This document shows positions 6,022-10,257 of a DNA stretch of 10,257 nucleotides, piece by piece. The notes under the pieces are model-generated. The model did no database searches. It was given only the letters and a program-made list of their open reading frames with translations, and was not told the origin of the DNA. The translations under genes were made by a program, and so were the position numbers. The DNA comes from JBAZKK01 sp964456925 (GTDB lineage Bacteria > Omnitrophota > Gorgyraeia > Gygaellales > Profunditerraquicolaceae), in assembly GCA_964456925.1 (NCBI GenBank), contig CAYWCX010000030.1, forward strand, positions 1 to 10,257, written 5' to 3'. The stretch's first letter is position 1. Each line of letters opens with the position of its first letter.

Positions 6022-6969
6022 ATGAGGCGTAAAACTTTAATATTTTTAACAAGTTGCCTGCTTTTTGCCGCATCGCCGGCCTATGCCTACTGGATCTGGA
6101 CCCCGAAGACCCAGAAATGGGTTAACCCCAAGACCGCGGTCAAGTCCACCCCGAAAGAGCAGTTAGAGGTTGCTATGGGCGCCTACGATGCCAAGCAGTA
6201 TGAAGAGGCCAGGCGCGAATTTAAGAAGCTCTTAAGGAGTTATCCGAAATCCGTAGAGGCAGCAGAGAGCCAGTATTATTTAGGGTTGGTCGAGGAGGCC
6301 GAGGATAAACTCTACGAGGCCTACCAGGCCTACCAGAAGGTAATCGACAAATACCCCTTTTCGAACAGGATTCCGGAGATTATCGAACGCGAATACAAAA
6401 TCGGCGAGGCCTTTATGGAGGGTAAGAAACGCAAGTCCCTGGGCGTTAACCTGCCGGTAGAAAACCCCGCGATTGAAATATTCAGCAAGGTAGTCGAGAA
6501 TTCCAATTACGGCCCGCTCGCCCCGAAGGCCCAATATAAGCTCGGCCTGGTTTTAAAGAGCCTGACGCGCTATTACGAGGCCGAGGAGGCCTTCAACAAG
6601 GTAATCTCCACCTATCCGGACAGCGAATGGGTCGAGGCAGCCAAATTCCAGATTGCCGCCTGCCGCGCCAGCCTCTCCAAGGGTTCGGATTACGACCAGG
6701 AGGCTACCCGCGAGGCAAAGGATAAATTCGAGGATTTTGTCCGCGAGCACCCCGATGCGGTCTTGTCCCGCGACGCCGAGGCCAACATCAACCAGTTAAA
6801 AGAAAAAGAGGCGGAGAGCGCCTATAATATCGGCCGTTTCTACGAAAAGCAGAAGGCCTGGAATGCCGCGCGCATTTACTATAACGAAATCGTCAATAAT
6901 TACAGCGAAAGCCCCTGGGCTGCCAGGGCGATGGAAAGACTACAGATAATAGACGCAGGCAGGAAATAA
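6022..6969 (+). CDS. bamD: BamD/YfiO-like outer-membrane assembly TPR protein
   Basis: BamD is the periplasmic TPR subunit of the beta-barrel assembly machine. This 315-residue protein has an N-terminal signal (residues 1-22, ending SPAYA before Tyr23). A series of tetratricopeptide-like helix pairs follows, with the typical YxxAxxxFxxLLxxYPxS pattern at about 53-78, 85-115, 166-200 and 263-297. The stretch AESAYNIGRFYEKQKAWNAA (264-283) resembles the C-terminal BamD repeat. E. coli BamD has about 245 residues and is a lipoprotein. Here the signal looks like a type I peptide, and the only possible lipobox (LTSC, Cys12) is too close to the N-terminus to be convincing. It could therefore be a soluble CpoB/YbgF-like protein instead. 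One base separates it from lptE. Confidence 0.8.
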   Translation: MRRKTLIFLTSCLLFAASPAYAYWIWTPKTQKWVNPKTAVKSTPKEQLEVAMGAYDAKQYEEARREFKKLLRSYPKSVEAAESQYYLGLVEEAEDKLYEAYQAYQKVIDKYPFSNRIPEIIEREYKIGEAFMEGKKRKSLGVNLPVENPAIEIFSKVVENSNYGPLAPKAQYKLGLVLKSLTRYYEAEEAFNKVISTYPDSEWVEAAKFQIAACRASLSKGSDYDQEATREAKDKFEDFVREHPDAVLSRDAEANINQLKEKEAESAYNIGRFYEKQKAWNAARIYYNEIVNNYSESPWAARAMERLQIIDAGRK

Positions 6970-6970
6970 T

Positions 6971-7537
6971 ATGATGAGGTCTTATTATAAAGGTTTAAAA
7001 GTTGTTTTGCTGGCAGCGGTTTTTTTGATTGCGGGATGCGGCTACACCACGCGCTCGATGATCTCCAGCCGCTTCAAGACCATCTACATAGCCCCCTTCG
7101 TAAACAAGATAGACATCACCAGCAATGTCGACGCCGCCGACAAATATAAAATCACCAAACCGATGATTGAAAGCGATGTCACCAGGGAAGTGGTGAATAA
7201 GTTCATTTTTGACGGCAACCTCAAGCCGGTAAGGGAAGAGTACGCGGATTTAATCCTTAAGGGCGAAGTGGTGGAGTTCCGCCAGGACCCCTTAAGATAC
7301 ACCGAGAGCGACGATGTGGAGGAATACCGGCTTAACGTCATCGTCAATATCAGTATGTGGGACGCGAAAGAGAATAAACTGCTCTGGGAAGAAAAGAATT
7401 TTACCGGTTATTACGATTACTTTACCACCTACGCTACAACCGCAGCCGTTACCACCAAAACCGCAGACCAAGCCACCCCCGAGGCCGTTGAGGACCTGGC
7501 CCGCCGCATTGTGGAGCGCACAGTTGAGGAATGGTAA
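6971..7537 (+). CDS. lptE: LPS assembly lipoprotein LptE
   Basis: LptE plugs the LptD barrel in the outer membrane and helps insert lipopolysaccharide into the outer leaflet. The 188-residue protein has a clear lipoprotein signal: basic start, hydrophobic stretch (about 11-20) and lipobox LIAGC with Cys23, followed by GYTTRS, as is common in this family. The mature part shows IYIAPFVNKI (38-47), an early strand typical of LptE, then a region rich in beta strands. It ends in VEDLARRIVERTVEEW, the closing helix. Two adjacent ATGs (6971 and 6974) are possible, with AGGA at 6961-6964. It follows bamD by one base and overlaps holA by 7 bases. Sequence conservation in LptE is low, so the call rests on signal, length, fold pattern and the holA neighbour. 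Confidence 0.86.
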   Translation: MMRSYYKGLKVVLLAAVFLIAGCGYTTRSMISSRFKTIYIAPFVNKIDITSNVDAADKYKITKPMIESDVTREVVNKFIFDGNLKPVREEYADLILKGEVVEFRQDPLRYTESDDVEEYRLNVIVNISMWDAKENKLLWEEKNFTGYYDYFTTYATTAAVTTKTADQATPEAVEDLARRIVERTVEEW

Positions 7538-8229
7538 GGAAAGAAAACCTCGCCTATCTTTTTATCGGCCATGACATCATCGGCCTGGACGGCTCCTCCC
7601 GTAAAGACGAAGCTCTAAAGCGAATCAAGAAGGAATACTTAACCCAGGCCACCCGGGATTTCAACACCGACATATTATACGCAAAAGAGTTCCAGCTGCG
7701 CGACCTGCAGGAGCGGTTGCTGGGCATCCCGGCAGGTTCAAAGAAAAGGCTTTTGGTTATCAAGGACGCCCAGTTCTTAAAAGACGACGTCCGCGCATTT
7801 ATCCTGCGTTATCTTTCCAAGCCCCACCCTGCGATTATCCTGGTTTTCGACCTTATCCCCCGCGACCCTAACGATAGGGAAGAATTGAAATTCATCGACG
7901 CCCTGGCACGCCAGGCGCGGGTGCTGCGTTTTAAGGAAATCCGGCTGACCAACAGCTTTGAATTATGCCGGCAGATCGAGGCGAGAAGGACGGTTGCGGC
8001 CTTGGAGACGCTGAAGCAGCTTTTTGAAAACGGAGAACGGGCAGAGAGGATTCTGGGAGGCTTGCGTTCGAACTGGCAGAGGAACGCTAGCAGCCCTTTA
8101 GAGTTGAAGAAAAGATTGAGGTTGTTGCTTAATTGCGATGTTGATATCAAGACCGGCAGGGTTAATCCTGTTTTTTCCCTAGAGAGGTTAGTGGTGTATT
8201 TATGCAGCCGGGCCAAGGCAGGGCATTAG
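7531..8229 (+). CDS. holA: DNA polymerase III delta subunit (HolA), short form
   Basis: The delta subunit opens the beta sliding clamp as part of the replicative clamp loader. This 232-residue protein starts with LAYLFIGHDIIGLDGSSRKD, in place of the degenerate nucleotide-binding loop of delta. RLLVIKDAQFL (73-83) at the Walker B position and a strand AIILVFDL (101-108) follow. A helical part, ELCRQIEARRTVAALETLKQ (144-163), matches the start of the collar domain. Typical delta subunits have 320-345 residues, so about 100 are missing, mainly from the lid and collar. The start ATG lies within the lptE end, and GAGGA directly abuts it. Translational coupling to lptE is therefore likely. The lptE-holA adjacency, known from E. 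coli, supports the assignment. It converges on rpsT with 6 bases between stops. Confidence 0.82.
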   Translation: MVRKENLAYLFIGHDIIGLDGSSRKDEALKRIKKEYLTQATRDFNTDILYAKEFQLRDLQERLLGIPAGSKKRLLVIKDAQFLKDDVRAFILRYLSKPHPAIILVFDLIPRDPNDREELKFIDALARQARVLRFKEIRLTNSFELCRQIEARRTVAALETLKQLFENGERAERILGGLRSNWQRNASSPLELKKRLRLLLNCDVDIKTGRVNPVFSLERLVVYLCSRAKAGH

Positions 8230-8235
8230 GGCTTT

Positions 8236-8508
8236 TTAGGCGGCCTTGGAAATTTTGAGCAGACTCTTTTTAAAGCGGGATTTTTTGCGGTTGGCAGTAT
8301 TGGGATGCACGATGTCCTTTTTGGCGGCTTTATCAAGAAGGGAATAAAGGTTGGTTAGGAGCTTTGCGGCTTCGGAAGCGTTCTTGGCCGCGATAAGGGC
8401 CTGAAATTTCTTGACGGCTTTTTTTAACCCCTGCCTTACTTTAAGGTTGTGCAGGTGCTTTTTTTTGTCGGCACGGGCTGTTAAGATACCGCTTTTACGT
8501 CTTGGCAT
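8236..8508 (-). CDS. rpsT: 30S ribosomal protein S20
   Basis: S20 is a helical primary binder of 16S rRNA in the small subunit. The 90-residue, very basic protein begins MPRRKSGILTARADKKK and carries the family segment IVHPNTANRKKSRFKKSL near its C-terminus (usually HKNTAARKKSRL). The start at 8508 is chosen because AAGGAGAG lies just upstream and S20 has about 85-95 residues. An in-frame ATG at 8580 would add 24 unrelated residues and lies within the -35 region of the promoter. It has its own strong promoter, so it is transcribed alone, convergent with holA and divergent from murJ. Confidence 0.96.
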   Translation of the reverse strand: MPRRKSGILTARADKKKHLHNLKVRQGLKKAVKKFQALIAAKNASEAAKLLTNLYSLLDKAAKKDIVHPNTANRKKSRFKKSLLKISKAA

Positions 8509-8512
8509 TTTT

Positions 8513-8520
8513 CTCTCCTT
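8513..8520 (-). promoter_or_regulatory. Shine-Dalgarno of rpsT
   Basis: Read on the minus strand, AAGGAGAG (8520 to 8513) precedes the ATG at 8508 with good spacing. It decides the start of S20. Confidence 0.9.
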
Positions 8521-8548
8521 ATGGATTGTTAAAAGTTGTAGTTTTCTA

Positions 8549-8577
8549 CTTATATCACAAATAAGTAGCGATGTCAA
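8549..8577 (-). promoter_or_regulatory. sigma70-type promoter of rpsT, with -35 inside murJ
   Basis: On the minus strand, a perfect TTGACA (8577 to 8572) and TATAAG (8554 to 8549) are exactly 17 bp apart. The predicted start is near 8542, giving a leader of about 34 nt that carries the Shine-Dalgarno. The -35 box covers the first codons of murJ on the other strand. Confidence 0.85.
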
Positions 8578-10130
8578 CACACAAGTCCATCGTAAAATCC
8601 GCCAGTATTATCGGCTTTGCCACCTTTTGCTCGCGCCTGCTGGGGTTTATCCGGGATGTGGTAATTGCGCGGCTCTTCGGGGTCTATGTCTATGCCCAGG
8701 CCTTTGTAATTGCCTTTCGTATCCCCAACCTTTTCCGCGACCTGGTGGCTGAGGGCGCCAGCAACGCCGCCTTTGTCCCGGTCTTCAGCGAATACACCGT
8801 CAAGCACACAAGAGAAGAGTTCTGGGAATTAGCTAACGTGGTCCTGAACCTGCTCCTGGTGATACTGATGAGTATTACGCTCTTGGGTATCATCTTCTCC
8901 CCGCTCATTGTGCGCCTTATCGCACCCGGCTTTATCGCCGACCCCTACAAGTTAGACACCACCGTTAGATTAACCCGCATCATCTTTCCCTATATCCTGC
9001 TCATCAGTCTCGCCGCTTATGCAATGGGGATATTGAATTCCCTGAAGCACTTTGTGGTGCCGGCATTCGCGCCCTGCCTCCTGAACATCTCGATTATCGT
9101 CTTTGCCCTGCTTTTCGGCGAAGGGATTCAGGGCCTTGCCCTTGGCGTCCTGATAGGGGGGGTCTTGCAGCTTGCGATACAGGTCCCGGTGCTTTACCGC
9201 AAGGGCTTCAAATTAGATTTATTCCATAAATTCAGCCATCCCGCAGCAAACACTATCGGTAAGCTTATGCTGCCGCGCTTGTTCAGTTCCGGCATATACC
9301 AGTTGAATAATTTTGTGGATTCTATTTTTGGCTCCCTTGGTTTTATCGTAGGCGAGGGAGGAGTGGCGGTATTATACTTTGCGTACCGCTTAATACAATT
9401 CCCCCTTGGGATATTCAGCAATGCCCTTTCCCAGGCAATCCTGCCTACTTTTTCCACCCAGGCCCTCGAAGATAATAAGGATAACCTAAGGCGCACCCTT
9501 TCCTTCGGGCTGCGCCTGGAGTTTTTTGTGATGCTGCCTGCCTCAATGGGTTTTATTGTGCTGGCGCACCCTATTATCAAGGGGCTCTTTGGCGGCGGAA
9601 GGTTTGATGCCTATTCCGCGAATATGACTGCCAAGGCGCTGCTCTTCTACAGTATCGGCCTTACTGCCTACGGCGCGACTAAAATCCTGCAATGCTGTTT
9701 CTTTGCCTTAAAAGACACCGTAACCCCGACTAAAATTGCAGCACTGGCCCTAATAATTAATGTTACTTTAAATGCGATTCTGATGTTTCCGATGAAATTA
9801 GCAGGCCTGGCATTAGCGACTTCGTTATCCGGTATCAATACCTCTTTAATACTTTTCTTTCTCCTCATCAAAAAAATCGGCTCCTTTGATGCCAAGGAAC
9901 TCGGATTTTCTTTCCTGCGAATTCTCCTTGCAGCGTTTGCAATGGGCGCAATTTGCTCCCACGCCAGCCACTACAGAATATTCGCAGTCAATAATAGTTT
10001 TTACCGAATCATTGAATTAGGCATATTGCTCATTATCGGCGTTATCTCATACGTCATCTTTTGCTTTGTTTTCCGTGTCAAAGAAATGCACGAATTGAAG
10101 GATTGGCTGCTGAAGAAACTTAAATTTTAG
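8571..10130 (+). CDS. murJ: lipid II flippase MurJ
   Basis: MurJ moves the peptidoglycan precursor lipid II across the inner membrane. The protein has 519 residues (E. coli 511) and about 14 membrane segments. Family landmarks are SRLLGFIRD (21-29), IPNLFRDLVAEGA (51-63), FPYILLISLAAYAMGILNS (139-157), PAFAPCLLNIS (164-174) and YRLIQFPLGIFSNALSQAILP (272-292). By alignment from memory to E. coli MurJ, Arg22, Arg28, Arg56 and Arg273 correspond to the essential Arg18, Arg24, Arg52 and Arg270. The acidic Asp39 and Glu273 are replaced by Gln43 and Gln276. There is no Shine-Dalgarno before the ATG and no clear promoter. A weak -10 (TATATC, 8551-8556) would give a leader of about 8 nt. murJ diverges from rpsT. 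Confidence 0.96.
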   Translation: MSTHKSIVKSASIIGFATFCSRLLGFIRDVVIARLFGVYVYAQAFVIAFRIPNLFRDLVAEGASNAAFVPVFSEYTVKHTREEFWELANVVLNLLLVILMSITLLGIIFSPLIVRLIAPGFIADPYKLDTTVRLTRIIFPYILLISLAAYAMGILNSLKHFVVPAFAPCLLNISIIVFALLFGEGIQGLALGVLIGGVLQLAIQVPVLYRKGFKLDLFHKFSHPAANTIGKLMLPRLFSSGIYQLNNFVDSIFGSLGFIVGEGGVAVLYFAYRLIQFPLGIFSNALSQAILPTFSTQALEDNKDNLRRTLSFGLRLEFFVMLPASMGFIVLAHPIIKGLFGGGRFDAYSANMTAKALLFYSIGLTAYGATKILQCCFFALKDTVTPTKIAALALIINVTLNAILMFPMKLAGLALATSLSGINTSLILFFLLIKKIGSFDAKELGFSFLRILLAAFAMGAICSHASHYRIFAVNNSFYRIIELGILLIIGVISYVIFCFVFRVKEMHELKDWLLKKLKF

Positions 10131-10153
10131 GGTTTTGCCTTCGCGTGCTGAAA

Positions 10154-10257
10154 TTTTTCGCCGTGCACTACGGTTTACTCCTCGTTTCCGTCAGTAGGCT
10201 AACGCGGGGCAGGCGTACTCCAACTCGTCGTAAATCCTTGTGCACTTTTGCCGAAAA
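10154..10257. repeat. inverted-repeat structure downstream of murJ
   Basis: The 127 bases after murJ contain no gene. From 10154 the sequence TTTTTCG..CCGTGCAC..ACGGTTTAC..CTCG is mirrored on the other strand. Read back from 10257, that strand gives TTTTCGGC..GTGCAC..AGGATTTAC..CGAG. The two arms can fold into a long imperfect hairpin with a loop region of about 40 nt. It may continue past the window end. It could act as a terminator-like structure for murJ or be a copy of a dispersed structured repeat. Confidence 0.45.

Noticed and set aside
6031..6057. LTSC as a lipobox in the BamD-like protein
   Set aside because: Cys12 is too near the N-terminus, leaving a hydrophobic stretch of only about five residues before it, while a good type I cleavage site follows at residue 22.
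8213..8249. Stem-loop CCAAGGC/GCCTTGG across the holA-rpsT convergence as a bidirectional terminator
   Set aside because: Only 7 bp with a 23-nt loop, no T tract on either side, and both arms lie inside coding sequence.
8526..8556. murJ promoter TTGTTA with TATATC
   Set aside because: Both boxes match only 4 of 6 bases and the spacing is 19 bp, so it cannot be told from chance in this AT-rich gap.

Overview
This window is a stretch of ordinary bacterial chromosome, with no phage, transposase, CRISPR or defence genes. The host has an outer membrane and lipopolysaccharide, shown by a BamD-like TPR protein, an LptE lipoprotein and MurJ. Intermediate GC content, short standalone versions of several proteins (ComEC without its C-terminal domain, a short HolA, a compact LeuRS) and the style of the proteins suggest an uncultured lineage near the PVC group, most likely Candidatus Omnitrophota. 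That placement is inference from protein character, not from a search.

Layout. Bases 1-68 hold the 5' part of a tRNA-Leu(CAA) on the minus strand, cut by the window edge. A divergent tRNA-Ala(GGC) follows at 135-211, and the two are driven by interlocked promoters at 79-119. A rho-independent terminator closes tRNA-Ala. A strong promoter then starts the nfo-leuS pair (DNA repair endonuclease IV and leucyl-tRNA synthetase). A single-domain response regulator converges on leuS from the minus strand with its own promoter. Upstream of it lies a gene-free stretch filled by an inverted-repeat element of about 145 bp. Next come comEA and comEC (DNA uptake), then bamD-lptE-holA (outer-membrane protein assembly, LPS export, replicative clamp loading), packed head to tail behind a separate promoter. 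rpsT (ribosomal protein S20) is on the minus strand and converges on holA. murJ (lipid II flippase) diverges from rpsT. The last 127 bases hold no gene but contain a second inverted-repeat structure.

The genes are housekeeping functions for envelope assembly, translation, replication and DNA uptake and repair. The order combines two known arrangements: comEA-comEC-holA-rpsT as in Bacillus, and leuS-lptE-holA as in Escherichia.

The most interesting signals are regulatory. Six near-consensus sigma70-type promoters can be read directly. Three of them (nfo, response regulator, bamD) place the transcription start within about 0-5 bases of the start codon, with no usable Shine-Dalgarno, which implies leaderless mRNAs. 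Two promoter pairs or regions are interlocked with the opposite strand's features. The two intergenic inverted-repeat elements may share a core. I did not find a convincing new multi-gene system.
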